Shown here: positions 19,582-28,004 of the stretch, piece after piece
Numbering within the stretch: position 1 is the first letter of the stretch
How the letters are laid out: every line of letters starts with the position of its first letter
Assembly (NCBI RefSeq): GCF_000296815.2
Contig: NZ_CAIT01000006.1
Span: 1,060,777-1,124,776 of the forward strand
Length of the DNA: 64,000 nt
DNA from: Fibrisoma limi BUZ 3
GTDB taxonomy: Bacteria > Bacteroidota > Bacteroidia > Cytophagales > Spirosomataceae
Reading direction: 5' to 3'
The notes under the pieces: generated by a model
What the model saw: the letters and a program-made list of their open reading frames with translations, nothing else
The model's database searches: none
Told to the model about the DNA's origin: nothing
Program-made: the position numbers and the translations under genes

Positions 19582-19712
19582 GTAAAACAAAATTAATGTA
19601 CGAACCCACGTATGTTAACTAATCGCTAATGTAACCCATGCAGTTCTATCCTATAAGCTTAGCGCGTCCGGAAACACGCCCGTTTTTTTTGCCCTCTCCC
19701 TTTCATCCAGTT

Positions 19713-19730
19713 GGATTACCGCTGAGCTAA
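19713..19730 (-). other. Short tRNA D-arm-like sequence, not a tRNA gene
   Basis: The minus strand reads TTAGCTCAGCGGTAATCC, which matches a common tRNA 5' half, but neither the pairing GAGC nor an acceptor or T arm follows. The surrounding 19582-19785 gap holds no gene. It also contains a T-run at 19682-19690 after a weak GCGT/ACGC stem, a possible terminator for the kinase gene. Confidence 0.25.
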
Positions 19731-19785
19731 ATTTCGGATTGCCCGTGCGTAGTACGCTATAGTTTTGGGCAAACGCTTGTCCTGT

Positions 19786-22152
19786 ATGCGGTTTGTTTTA
19801 CTGCTAGCTTCCTCTTGTCTTTTTACGTTTACCCAGGCTCAGCCAAGTCCTGGTCCATTTACCCCGTTGGTGTCCGATACCCTTCAGATACAAAGCCCAA
19901 CTACTTCCAATCCAACCCCGGGCGTTTCAACAACCGTAACCGCTCCTGCCCAGCCATCGACCGGTGGAACGGCCACCATTTTCGCGCCATCGTCGGTGCG
20001 TAAGGTCATTTCGGCTACCGAGATCAGTAACAACCTGAAAATCGACGGCTCCCTCAGCGAAGCAGAATGGCAGTCGGCTCAACCAACGCGCAACTTCTTT
20101 CAGGTCGAGCCGTTTCAGGGACAGCGGCTCGGGTCCGACACCGACGTGCGGATACTCTACAACCGACAATTTCTATACATAGCGGCTTTCAACCATGACT
20201 CATCGGGCCGGAAAGCGCTACGTTCTCCGAACTTCAGACGCGATTTTGCGCCGGTTGCTCATGATTTCTTCGGCGTTGCGATCGACGGCTTCAACGACCG
20301 GCGCAATGCCATGTCGTTCGTGACCAACGCCTATGGCACCCAGCGCGATCTGCTTACGTTCGACGACCAGCTTTACGACCAGGATTGGGATGGTCTCTGG
20401 CGCGTGCGGACCACCCGGACGGATTCGGGCTGGGTCGCCGAAATCGCCATTCCCTGGCAGACACTCCGCTACAGCCGCGCCGACAGCGCCGGCCAGTCGT
20501 GGGGCATTAACTTTTTCCGCAACCGGCGTTCGGCCAACGAACTGTCGGCGTGGTCGCCCCACCCCCGGGCCTTCACATCATACCGGATGGAATACGCCGG
20601 TCTGCTGACGGGCATCAAGCCCCCACCCCCATCGCCCAACATCCGTATTCAGCCGTATCTATTGCTCTCGGACGATACGTACCGGGGTACTGAAATCGGC
20701 AACAGCCGCGACGTCCGGGTCAAATTGGGTGGCGACGTGAAATGGGCTATTAACCCAAATACGGTGCTGGACCTGACCTTCAATACAGACTTCGCCCAGG
20801 CCGATGTAGACCGGCAGGTGAACAACCTGACTCGATTCTCGGTGTTTTTCCCGGAGCGCCGACAGTTTTTTCTGGAGAACGCCAGCCTGTTCGGTCCGGG
20901 CCTGACGTCCATCGGTGGGCTGGAAGGCGGTTCCATGATTATCCGGCCGTTTTTCAGCCGGTCCATTGGCCTGGCCCAACTCCCGGACGGCACCAGCCAG
21001 CCTGTACCGATTGATGCCGGAGCCCGGCTGGTGTACCGGTCGCTGAAGCGCAACTACGGGGGCATGTTCATCCGGCAGCGTGGTACGTCGTTCAGCCCCG
21101 CCACCGATTTTGCAGTCGGGCGATACTCCGAAAACATTGGCCGCCAAAACCGGATCGGAGCCCTATTTACGCTTAAAAACGCGCACCGGTTCGATAGTAC
21201 GGGCGGCTACCAGAACGGCCTTATCGCCCTCGACGGTTTTTTCCGGCTCACACCCTCGCTTGCTTACAACGTCATGGCCATCGGTTCGCTTTCGTCAGGT
21301 GGCCGCGACCGGGGCCTGGCGGGGTATAGTCAGTTTTTCTACCGGTCCAACCAACTGGTTTCGTGGCTGACGCAAACCATTGTCACCAAAGGTTTCAACC
21401 CGGAAATGGGCTTTGTATCCCGCTCCGACGTTATTTCGACCGCAACGGGTTTTTTTCTGGTCGAACGCGGAAGCTGGCTGCCCAGGCGAGTCCGTAGCTT
21501 TGAGCCGGGCGTATTTGCCGAAATGTACCACAAAGCCTCGACCGGCTACCTGCAGGAAGTGCAGTTCAACACAAACCCCATCTGGCTGACCCTGCAAAGT
21601 GGCGGTATGTTCGGGCTGTTTGTAAATCCAACATTTCAGCGCCTGGACGACGGTGACTTTCGGCCACTGGGACTCAACATCGCCACAGGCAACTATCGGT
21701 ACGTGCGCTATAACGTATTGATAGGCAGCGATGCCTCCCGGAAAGTATCGTATCAACTCAATGCCGAGACCGGCCGCTACTACGACGGTCGACTCAACTA
21801 CCTCCGCGGTTCGCTAACCGTCGCGCCCGTGCCGCACGTAGCGCTGGGCTTCATCGCCGAAGTGAATCAGTTTAAAAATGTCGGGCAGGACCGGTTTTCG
21901 GAGTCAGTACAGCTCTATAGCGTCGAAAGCCGACTGGCCGTCAACCCACGGCTGCAACTCATCAGCTTTTATCAGCGGAACACCTTCACTGACCGCAACG
22001 TTTGGAACGTTCGGCTGTCGTGGGAATTTCGACCGCTGTCGTTTCTCTACATCGTGTATAACCACGGCAGCTACGCCGGTTCGATTCGGGAACGTGACCG
22101 TCAGCAGGAACAGCACATCATCGGCAAACTGTCGTACCTAAAGCAGTTTTAG
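19786..22152 (+). CDS. DUF5916 outer-membrane protein with CBM9-like domain
   Basis: The chosen ATG at 19786 gives 788 residues and a signal peptide (MRFVLLLASSCLFTFTQAQ); a TTG at 19765 is less likely. A Pro/Thr-rich linker leads to a CBM9-like beta-sandwich (IDGSLSEAEWQSAQ, VRILYNRQFLYIAA, GWVAEIAIPWQTLRY). The DUF5916 barrel follows (DLTFNTDFAQADVDRQVNNL, FFPERRQFFLENASLFG). The protein is predicted to sit in the outer membrane. The CBM9-like part is named by similarity to carbohydrate binders, but no substrate is established for this family. It is monocistronic, with a hairpin terminator right after it. Confidence 0.92.
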   Translation: MRFVLLLASSCLFTFTQAQPSPGPFTPLVSDTLQIQSPTTSNPTPGVSTTVTAPAQPSTGGTATIFAPSSVRKVISATEISNNLKIDGSLSEAEWQSAQPTRNFFQVEPFQGQRLGSDTDVRILYNRQFLYIAAFNHDSSGRKALRSPNFRRDFAPVAHDFFGVAIDGFNDRRNAMSFVTNAYGTQRDLLTFDDQLYDQDWDGLWRVRTTRTDSGWVAEIAIPWQTLRYSRADSAGQSWGINFFRNRRSANELSAWSPHPRAFTSYRMEYAGLLTGIKPPPPSPNIRIQPYLLLSDDTYRGTEIGNSRDVRVKLGGDVKWAINPNTVLDLTFNTDFAQADVDRQVNNLTRFSVFFPERRQFFLENASLFGPGLTSIGGLEGGSMIIRPFFSRSIGLAQLPDGTSQPVPIDAGARLVYRSLKRNYGGMFIRQRGTSFSPATDFAVGRYSENIGRQNRIGALFTLKNAHRFDSTGGYQNGLIALDGFFRLTPSLAYNVMAIGSLSSGGRDRGLAGYSQFFYRSNQLVSWLTQTIVTKGFNPEMGFVSRSDVISTATGFFLVERGSWLPRRVRSFEPGVFAEMYHKASTGYLQEVQFNTNPIWLTLQSGGMFGLFVNPTFQRLDDGDFRPLGLNIATGNYRYVRYNVLIGSDASRKVSYQLNAETGRYYDGRLNYLRGSLTVAPVPHVALGFIAEVNQFKNVGQDRFSESVQLYSVESRLAVNPRLQLISFYQRNTFTDRNVWNVRLSWEFRPLSFLYIVYNHGSYAGSIRERDRQQEQHIIGKLSYLKQF

Positions 22153-22184
22153 CCGCTATCGCATGGGTTAAGAAAGTGCAACTG

Positions 22185-22218
22185 AAAAGCCACTCTCCGG
22201 TTGAAGAGTGGCTTTTTT
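22185..22218 (+). terminator. Rho-independent-type terminator
   Basis: AAAAGCCACTCT at 22185-22196 pairs perfectly with AGAGTGGCTTTT at 22205-22216 over an eight-base loop, and six T residues finish it. It lies 33 bases after the DUF5916 stop. Confidence 0.88.
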
Positions 22219-22877
22219 GTTGGTAGATGGTTCGAAACGCACCATCATCAATCGTTTCTCAGCAATGTATTGACAAAATAGTGTAGAGCTGAAGCAGGCG
22301 TATGCGTCTGAGATTAAAACCGGTCGTTCCAGTAATCCCATTCGTTCCACTTCCTATCCTTATCTTCGGCCGGCAGCAACCACAGCAAAAAGGCGTTCCA
22401 TAATGAGACCACTTGCTGCTTTCCGGACAGAAATCCAGGCTGGCTATGTTTAGGTTTAACAAGCCCTTTTCTGATTAATGAATTCAATCGTAAGTGCTGC
22501 ACGTAGATTATTCGCTTAGATGTGGAAAGTTGTTAGGATGAGTGTTGGTATACAATCCGTTTTTCAATTAGCAGCCGGCGGTGCTTTTACTGTGCCCGCA
22601 GGCTTATGAAATTAACCGACCTTTTGTACGTCTAAAAGTACAGTCAAACTTAAACGGCAATTTAGTGACAACCAAATTATTAGCCACTGATTATCAATTT
22701 CTAATTTTGTTTTAAGCGGCCTTTAACAGGTTTTTAATGCTCGTCGGATTTTAGCGCATCAGAACTTGATTTTATCCCCATGCGAGTTAAGCAGGTGCGC
22801 TGTTCAGCAGGTCCGATTCAGAGGATTTATAGTGTAACTTGTATCTTAGCGCCCCGTATTCTCCTGTTTTAGATCAT
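22219..22877. other. Intergenic region with weak ORFs
   Basis: This stretch of about 660 bases has no gene I can support. A 62-codon minus-strand frame (22314-22502) encodes a Trp-rich tail (DRKWNEWDYWNDRF) and could be a remnant. The part at 22600-22760 is AT-rich. Just before the next gene, TATCTTAG at 22842-22849 resembles a -7 box. Confidence 0.4.
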
Positions 22878-23153
22878 ATGGGTAAGCCTGCCTACACGAA
22901 TCAGATCACCGTCACGAATAAATCGACCATTGATACGATCATACCAGCCTGGTGCGATACCGCGCCGGAGGAAATCGTCGCCCGGATGCAGGAGAAAGCC
23001 CGTTGGCTTGATGCGCCCCTGGCCATCTGCCGGATTCCGCTGCGGACCAACGTAACGGCCGTGTTCCGGCTTGTCGACAACGACGAGGACACGGATAGCT
23101 GGGCGTATGAACTGACGGGCATTGAAGAACTGGTCTTTCACCCGGTTCGGTAA
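22878..23153 (+). CDS. Hypothetical protein, 91 residues
   Basis: The ATG at 22878 is preferred over a TTG at 22839, because the latter would place coding sequence over the likely promoter (TATCTTAG at 22842). The product is small, acidic and soluble, with no signal peptide, and contains IIPAWCDTAPEEIVARMQEK and WAYELTGIEELVF. I do not recognise the family. It converges with the miaE-like gene, whose stop is only four bases away. Confidence 0.62.
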   Translation: MGKPAYTNQITVTNKSTIDTIIPAWCDTAPEEIVARMQEKARWLDAPLAICRIPLRTNVTAVFRLVDNDEDTDSWAYELTGIEELVFHPVR

Positions 23154-23157
23154 ACCG

Positions 23158-23751
23158 TCAGTGCATCCGGTCGCCCCGTACGTCCAGATGCTGCATGATA
23201 CTGGCTTCGATGTCCAGAATTTCCTTCCAGCGACGCCGTACCCGATCGGCTGGTACGTAGGTCTCGGCCAGTTCGATGAAATTGCGGTAATGCCCGGCCT
23301 CGGAGATCATCAGTTCGCGGTAGAATTTACGGAGGCTTTCGTCGGCGATGTGTTCAGACAGGAGTTTGAAGCGTTCGCAGCTCCGGGCTTCAATCAGGGC
23401 GTTGAGCAGCAGCTTGTCCATCAGATTCTGGTCGAAGTCGCTGGACGGGCGAATGTGCCGCTGCAATTCGTTTACGTATAAATCCTTTCGCTGTCGACCC
23501 AGCGGAATATTACGCTTTCGAAGCTCCTTCAGCACGCGCTGAAAATGCCCCCACTCTTCGGCCACAACCGGCGTCAGCACTTCGACCAGTTCCTGCTTGT
23601 CGGGATACTGCACGATGAGCGAAATGCAGGACGAAGCCGCTTTCTGCTCGCAATAGGCATGATCGATCAGGATTTCACCGATGTTCATTTCGGCAATATT
23701 GACCCAGCGCGGGTCAGTCGGGAGTTCAAGACCTAAGGTCGTTAAGGACAT
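23158..23751 (-). CDS. miaE: tRNA-(ms2io6A)-hydroxylase, MiaE-like
   Basis: From the ATG at 23751 the protein has 197 residues; an extension to 23793 would run through a hairpin. It is a ferritin-like di-iron protein with ligands in helices: ILIDHAYCEQKAAS, VVAEEWGHFQRVL, ALIEARSCERF and MISEAGHYRNF. MiaE hydroxylates the isopentenyl group of ms2i6A at tRNA position 37. Bacteroidota members are annotated this way by similarity. It lies 69 bases downstream of the royal-jelly-like gene, with a hairpin between. Confidence 0.88.
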   Translation of the reverse strand: MSLTTLGLELPTDPRWVNIAEMNIGEILIDHAYCEQKAASSCISLIVQYPDKQELVEVLTPVVAEEWGHFQRVLKELRKRNIPLGRQRKDLYVNELQRHIRPSSDFDQNLMDKLLLNALIEARSCERFKLLSEHIADESLRKFYRELMISEAGHYRNFIELAETYVPADRVRRRWKEILDIEASIMQHLDVRGDRMH

Positions 23752-23761
23752 GATTCGGTCG

Positions 23762-23805
23762 GTAAGTCGGTACGTCGCTACAAAAATAAGCACGTACCGA
23801 CTTAC
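23762..23805. repeat. Perfect hairpin between MiaE-like and royal-jelly-like genes
   Basis: GTAAGTCGGTACGT at 23762-23775 pairs exactly with 23792-23805 over a 16-base loop. The arm contains a repeated GTCGGTA unit (extended arm GGTCGGTAAGTCGGTACGTC), like the other quasi-repeat palindromes in this window. There is no T-run on the minus strand, so it is not a classical terminator. Confidence 0.75.
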
Positions 23806-23820
23806 TGCCCTACTCCAACT

Positions 23821-24930
23821 TTATTGAACCCTGAACTTAAAAATCCGGTACGGCTCCGTCCGTTCCTGACGCGGAATGTGCAGTTGCGAGGTCGTTACGT
23901 AAATAGAACTGTCGGGGCCGTAGGAAAAGCTGTCGGGCCACTTCAGTTGCTGATCCTGCACCACGCGCTGAAGCCGGTCCCGAACCTCACCACCACCCGG
24001 AGTCAGGCGCTGCACGGCATTCTGCTGGATATAGGTCAGGTATAGATTTCCCTGCGGATCGAACAGCATCCCGTCGACGGGGTCCGTTTCACCGACTTTT
24101 TCGACCTGCTGCGCCAGTTGGTTATCGTTCAGGGACGCATCCTGTAGGGCCGCCGTGGGTACCCGATACAAGCTCCGGGCCGTCAGGGCGTGGAAATAGA
24201 TGTAGTCCCGCTGAGGGGTCAGGGCCAGGCCATCCGAGTCTATCTGGGGCAGCTTGCCACTGGGGTTACGCCATTCGCGCCCCTCCGCCCGAATGATCAG
24301 GTTTTCGGACTTGGTCAGTGGACTGCGACCGAGAACGCGCCGGGCACTGCCGTTTGCCAGGTTCACCACGATGATAGCCCCCTGATTTGAGTCGGTGATG
24401 TAGGCGTAGTTGCGTTGCGTATCAACCCGTACGTCGTTCAGGTAGCTCGACGGGTACACGATCATCTCGTTCGACAGATCCACCCGTTGAATCAGCGCAC
24501 CGGTGTTTGGGTTGAACTTGAGCAGCTTGGGACCGCCCCGCACCACACCCCGCATCGACGGCGAGGCCGCATCCAGCACCCAGAGGTTGTTCTGCTCATC
24601 AATGTAGACACTCTGGACGCAGACAAAATGGTCCTGGGGTGGCAGCGTCATGTCCCAGCGGTTCCAGTCGGCATTCGGAAACGGCGTTGCCTGCTCACCA
24701 CTAACGACCGCTACCGAATACGGAATAGTGTCGGTTTCCATGCGGGGGAAATTGGCAAATACGCGGCCTTCCCGCGATACGGCCACGCCGGTCCACTGCA
24801 CCCGTGACGTAGCAACGGGCGTCAGGGTTATTCCGGGAATCGGCGAATCGTCTTCCGTATCGTCGTTACAACTGAACACAACGGCCGAACTGACCAGCAA
24901 AGCAAACAAAGGCTTGACAAAGGTTTTCAT
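23821..24930 (-). CDS. Major royal jelly/Yellow-family lipoprotein (L-dopachrome tautomerase-related)
   Basis: From the ATG at 24930 the product has 369 residues with a lipoprotein signal (VSSAVVFSC). A beta-propeller follows with family segments WTGVAVSREGRVFANFPR, LWVLDAASPSMRG, YLNDVRVDTQRNYAYITDS, SDGLALTPQRDYIYFHAL and WPDSFSYGPDSSIYVTTS. Insect Yellow proteins and bacterial relatives share the fold, but the bacterial function is mostly unknown. It is probably periplasmic or surface-attached. It is divergent from msrA. Confidence 0.9.
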   Translation of the reverse strand: MKTFVKPLFALLVSSAVVFSCNDDTEDDSPIPGITLTPVATSRVQWTGVAVSREGRVFANFPRMETDTIPYSVAVVSGEQATPFPNADWNRWDMTLPPQDHFVCVQSVYIDEQNNLWVLDAASPSMRGVVRGGPKLLKFNPNTGALIQRVDLSNEMIVYPSSYLNDVRVDTQRNYAYITDSNQGAIIVVNLANGSARRVLGRSPLTKSENLIIRAEGREWRNPSGKLPQIDSDGLALTPQRDYIYFHALTARSLYRVPTAALQDASLNDNQLAQQVEKVGETDPVDGMLFDPQGNLYLTYIQQNAVQRLTPGGGEVRDRLQRVVQDQQLKWPDSFSYGPDSSIYVTTSQLHIPRQERTEPYRIFKFRVQ

Positions 24931-25108
24931 ACGTGTTGAGCAGTTTACAATCATTCATTTATCAATACCATATAAATTCTACAGACTAATTGTTTACCTG
25001 TTCCGTCCGTATCAAAGCCAATGGGTATAAAAATTAGGAAATGGGATGGCTACCGCAGGCAACCTACTCCACCCGATATGTGTTTTATCATAAAAACCCT
25101 CCGGAATT

Positions 25109-25789
25109 ATGTTTATCAACCGTTTTGCTTCGTACCTACTGCTGTTGACCAGCTTATTGGCGACCAGTTGCCAGCAGCGACCGGCCGGCAATGCATCGGC
25201 CGAAAAAGATACCAGTCCTGGCAAATTACCCACGCTCCAGCCCCGCGAGGCCGTTGCTACATTTGCGGCCGGGTGCTTCTGGTGCACCGAAGCTCAGTTC
25301 GAATCGCTCCGGGGCGTACGGGAGGTAGTGTCGGGCTATGCCGGTGGCGACATAGAAAACCCCACATACGAGCAGGTGGGGACCGACCAGACCGGCCACG
25401 CCGAATCGATCCAGGTTTATTACGACCCGAACGTAATTCCGTACGATACGCTGCTCAAAGCGTTCTTCGTTGGTCACGACGCTACCTCGCTCAACCGGCA
25501 GGGACCGGATGTCGGTACTCAATACCGCTCCATCGCCTTTTACCGGACTCCCGAAGAGAAAGCGGCCATTGACGCGGCCATTCGGCGAGAAAACGAGTCG
25601 GGCAGGTACAGTCGGCCCATTGTAACGCAGGTTGTACCATTCAAAGCCTTCTATCCGGCGGAGGTGTACCATCAGGGATACTACTACGACCACCCCGACG
25701 AGCTGTACGTCCGGACGATCTCCCAGCCCAAAGTGGAGAAGTTTCGGGAGCGGATGAAAAATTGGCTGAAACCGGGCGTTACCAGTTAA
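25109..25789 (+). CDS. msrA: Peptide-methionine (S)-S-oxide reductase, lipoprotein form
   Basis: The product has 226 residues with a lipobox ending at Cys21 (SLLATSC), so it is exported and lipid-anchored. The catalytic motif GCFWCTE places the nucleophile at Cys56. GYAGGDIENPTYEQV and TGHAESIQVYYDP complete the MsrA signature. It reduces methionine-S-sulfoxide in envelope proteins, using a periplasmic electron donor not encoded here. Cytoplasmic MsrA lacks the signal, so this is an envelope-repair version. Confidence 0.96.
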   Translation: MFINRFASYLLLLTSLLATSCQQRPAGNASAEKDTSPGKLPTLQPREAVATFAAGCFWCTEAQFESLRGVREVVSGYAGGDIENPTYEQVGTDQTGHAESIQVYYDPNVIPYDTLLKAFFVGHDATSLNRQGPDVGTQYRSIAFYRTPEEKAAIDAAIRRENESGRYSRPIVTQVVPFKAFYPAEVYHQGYYYDHPDELYVRTISQPKVEKFRERMKNWLKPGVTS

Positions 25790-25806
25790 TCAGTTTTCAG
25801 CAACCG

Positions 25807-25917
25807 GTTCACGGTTTTCGGTATACGTTGCGCTGATTGGGTTGGCCAGTTGCTCCGCGTTTACCCCTGAAAACGACACACCGAAAGCCGTAAACTGTAT
25901 ACCAAAGCCCGTAAACC
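25807..25917. repeat. Long imperfect palindrome, GGTTTACGGTTTTCGG type
   Basis: GGTTCACGGTTTTCGGTATAC near 25806-25826 pairs, with 4 mismatches in 21, with the complement of 25897-25917. The arms are built from a GGTTTACGG/TTTTCGG unit. The same arm type flanks 43166-43258. It lies between msrA and the three-gene cluster. Confidence 0.65.
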
Positions 25918-26042
25918 TTCTCTACAATTCGGCCTGCCCTACGACATTTTGTCAAGTCCCGCAACCGTTCGGCTTAATCGAATCTTGCGGATTTCGCAGA
26001 ACCTCGTAACATTGTTCTGTCTTTCACCAACTGACAGACACC

Positions 26043-26768
26043 ATGACAGAACCCGATCAATCCATTGGGCGTAAAATTCTGAGTTTCTTTATCAAAGACG
26101 AAGACGCCAACACGGCTCCAGCTACTGGATCGCCGGCCGGACCTGCTACGAATGCGGCCCCGCGACCGGCCCCCGGTACGCAGCCGACCGTCAACCCGAC
26201 CACCTCCGCCAGCCCGTCGAAGTCCACGACGGCAGCGCAGACCGGTTCCATCGACGCCAAGTTTGCCGAGCACTTTGCCAACGTACTGGCGAAGAACAAT
26301 CCGCCCGGACCCGATTATTTTGAGTTCCGCGAGACGTTGCGCGGGCTGAATGCAATCGGTCTGCCCGAAGACAAGCAGTTCCAGGCGGCCTGGGCCAGTT
26401 TTAAAGCACTGGGTGGTTCGTCGGACGTATCGACGCTGACCAACACCGCCAACCAATATCTGGCAGCCCTTAACAAAGACCACGAGGGCTTTTCCAAGAG
26501 TGTGGAAGCGGCCCTGAGCGAGCGCGTAGGCGGTTTGCAGAACGAAGAAAAGCGGCTGCTAAGCGAGAACGAGGCCCTGGCGAAGCAGATTCTGGAGATT
26601 CAGCAGCGGATTAACGCCAACAACGACCGGCTCAACGCCATCGGTGGCGAAATAGCCGAGCAAAGCGCGAAGATCAACCAGAACCAGCAGAACTACGAAG
26701 CCACCTTCGCCCATTTCACCGACCAGATTAAAAATGACATCGCCAAAATGGCGCAGTACCTAAAATAA
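26043..26768 (+). CDS. Coiled-coil protein with disordered linker (first gene of three-gene set)
   Basis: The 241 residues begin with a short amphipathic helix (GRKILSFFIKDED). An Ala/Pro/Thr-rich linker spans about 22-75, followed by a helical domain (PPGPDYFEFRETLRGLNAIG, EDKQFQAAWASFKALGG) and a coiled coil from about 160 to the end, rich in Glu/Gln/Asn/Lys. No signal peptide or membrane helix is present, so it is cytoplasmic and may touch the membrane through its N-terminal helix. I know of no established function. The next two genes share its strand and spacing, which suggests a complex. Confidence 0.85.
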   Translation: MTEPDQSIGRKILSFFIKDEDANTAPATGSPAGPATNAAPRPAPGTQPTVNPTTSASPSKSTTAAQTGSIDAKFAEHFANVLAKNNPPGPDYFEFRETLRGLNAIGLPEDKQFQAAWASFKALGGSSDVSTLTNTANQYLAALNKDHEGFSKSVEAALSERVGGLQNEEKRLLSENEALAKQILEIQQRINANNDRLNAIGGEIAEQSAKINQNQQNYEATFAHFTDQIKNDIAKMAQYLK

Positions 26769-26878
26769 AAGAGTGAAAGAGTGAATGAGCGAAAGAGTGG
26801 TTACTCTGACTAATCAATCATTCACCCTTTTACTGATTCACTCTTTTGCTCATTCGCTCTTTCACTCTTTGATTAACT
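26769..26878. repeat. GAGTGAAA-type palindrome, copy 1
   Basis: The left arm AAAGAGTGAAAGAGTGAATG (continuing GAGCGAAAGAGTGG) near 26768-26800 pairs with 26838-26875, with only two mismatches over the first 32 bases. It fills the whole gap between the first two genes of the cluster. Both arms consist of seven- to eight-base quasi-repeats (GAGTGAA, GAGCGAA). Confidence 0.85.
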
Positions 26879-27892
26879 ATGGCAACCCCTGACTTTTCAC
26901 AGATTGGCGGCAAAACGGACTTGGAGAAACGTTCGTTCTGGAGCCGCCCCGAAGGCATTTTGGGTATGATCGTCCTGGCCGGAATTGCCGGTCTGGGACT
27001 GGTGTACTTCAACCGGGTCCTTGAGTTTCTGATCCGGATGACGTCGAACGTACTGACGCTGGCCCTGCTGTTTGGGGCGATCGGCGCTCTGATATTCCTG
27101 TTCACCAGCCGCGACGTACGGACAGCCGTTTTCTTTCTGTTCAAGTCGCTCATGCGCAGCATTACGGGTACGGTGATTCAACTGAACCCCATCGCCATCA
27201 TGAAGATCTACATTGACGATCTGAAGGAGAAACGGCAGAAGATGCAGGGACAGATCGATACGCTGGCCGGTCAGCTCGTTAAGCTGAATAAGAAGATTAA
27301 CGAGAACAACGAAGCTATCAAGCAGAAGTTCGCCGAAGCCAACAAAGCCAGCGCCATGACCGACAAACCCGGTATGCGGGAAGCGGCCCAACTGGCTACC
27401 ATCGAAGGTGCGGGTTTGCAGGAGATGAACGAGAAGCTCCTGCCGCTGCAACGTAACATCAAGATGGTGCTGGCCTTCATGGAGAAGGTGAACCAGAGCG
27501 CCGACTACATCATCAAAGAAACCGAGATCAAGGTTCGCCTGAAAGAAACGGAGTATAAGATTGTCAAAGAAAGCTCAAATGCTCTCAAAACGGCCATCAG
27601 CATCTTCAAAGGCGATCCCGACAAGAAGTTTTACTTCGATGAATCGATGGAGTATATCCAGGAGGACATGAGCCAGAAACTCGGCGAGATGAAGCGGGCC
27701 ATGGACCTGTCGATGGACTTCATCAATTCGGTCGATATTCAGAACGGCATCATGTCCGACAAGGGCCAGGCCATGCTCGAAGCGTATAACAAGGGCGAGT
27801 TTAAACTGATCCAGCTCGATGCGCCCGCCCAACCCGTTGTTACCGGCCCAAACCCGGCTAAGGACGCGGGGTACAAGAACTTACTGGAATAA
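26879..27892 (+). CDS. Membrane protein with long coiled coil, PspA-like in outline (second gene of three-gene set)
   Basis: The 337-residue product has two adjacent membrane helices at about 30-50 and 57-80 (GMIVLAGIAGLGLVYF; LTLALLFGAIGALIFLF). A basic segment and a long cytoplasmic coiled coil at about 100-290 follow, with KQKMQGQ-like and KETEIKVRLKETEYKIVKE repeats. The C-terminus is short and flexible. The heptad-rich part is reminiscent of PspA/Vipp-type proteins, but I see no defining signature. It probably anchors the complex in the inner membrane. A palindrome follows, as after the other two genes of the set. Confidence 0.85.
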   Translation: MATPDFSQIGGKTDLEKRSFWSRPEGILGMIVLAGIAGLGLVYFNRVLEFLIRMTSNVLTLALLFGAIGALIFLFTSRDVRTAVFFLFKSLMRSITGTVIQLNPIAIMKIYIDDLKEKRQKMQGQIDTLAGQLVKLNKKINENNEAIKQKFAEANKASAMTDKPGMREAAQLATIEGAGLQEMNEKLLPLQRNIKMVLAFMEKVNQSADYIIKETEIKVRLKETEYKIVKESSNALKTAISIFKGDPDKKFYFDESMEYIQEDMSQKLGEMKRAMDLSMDFINSVDIQNGIMSDKGQAMLEAYNKGEFKLIQLDAPAQPVVTGPNPAKDAGYKNLLE

Positions 27893-27897
27893 CTTAA

Positions 27898-28000
27898 AAG
27901 AGTGAAAGAGTGGTATTTCCTTCGCTGCTAATTCGCTCGGACTGGCGCCTGCGGTGGTCCTATTCACTCTTTCGCTCATTCACTCTTTCACTAATTCTAA
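27898..28000. repeat. GAGTGAAA-type palindrome, copy 2
   Basis: AAAGAGTGAAAGAGTGGTATT at about 27898 pairs imperfectly with the complement of TATTCACTCTTTCGCTCATT and the following CACTCTTTCAC up to 27990. The centre is GC-rich (GGACTGGCGCCTGCGGTGG). It fills the gap between the second and third genes of the cluster. Confidence 0.75.
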
Positions 28001-28004
28001 ATCT

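Noticed and set aside
19713-19730. A tRNA-like D-arm sequence on the minus strand
   Set aside because: Only 14-18 bases match; acceptor, anticodon and T arms are missing.
22314-22502. A 62-codon minus frame with Trp-rich tail
   Set aside because: Possibly a remnant, but no homology was recognised, and the flanking sequence is non-coding, so it is only mentioned in the intergenic entry.
27954-28004. Extended N-terminus of the Ppx/GppA-like protein
   Set aside because: The extra 17 codons come from the palindromic repeat; the ATG at 28005 begins at a proper membrane-anchor segment.
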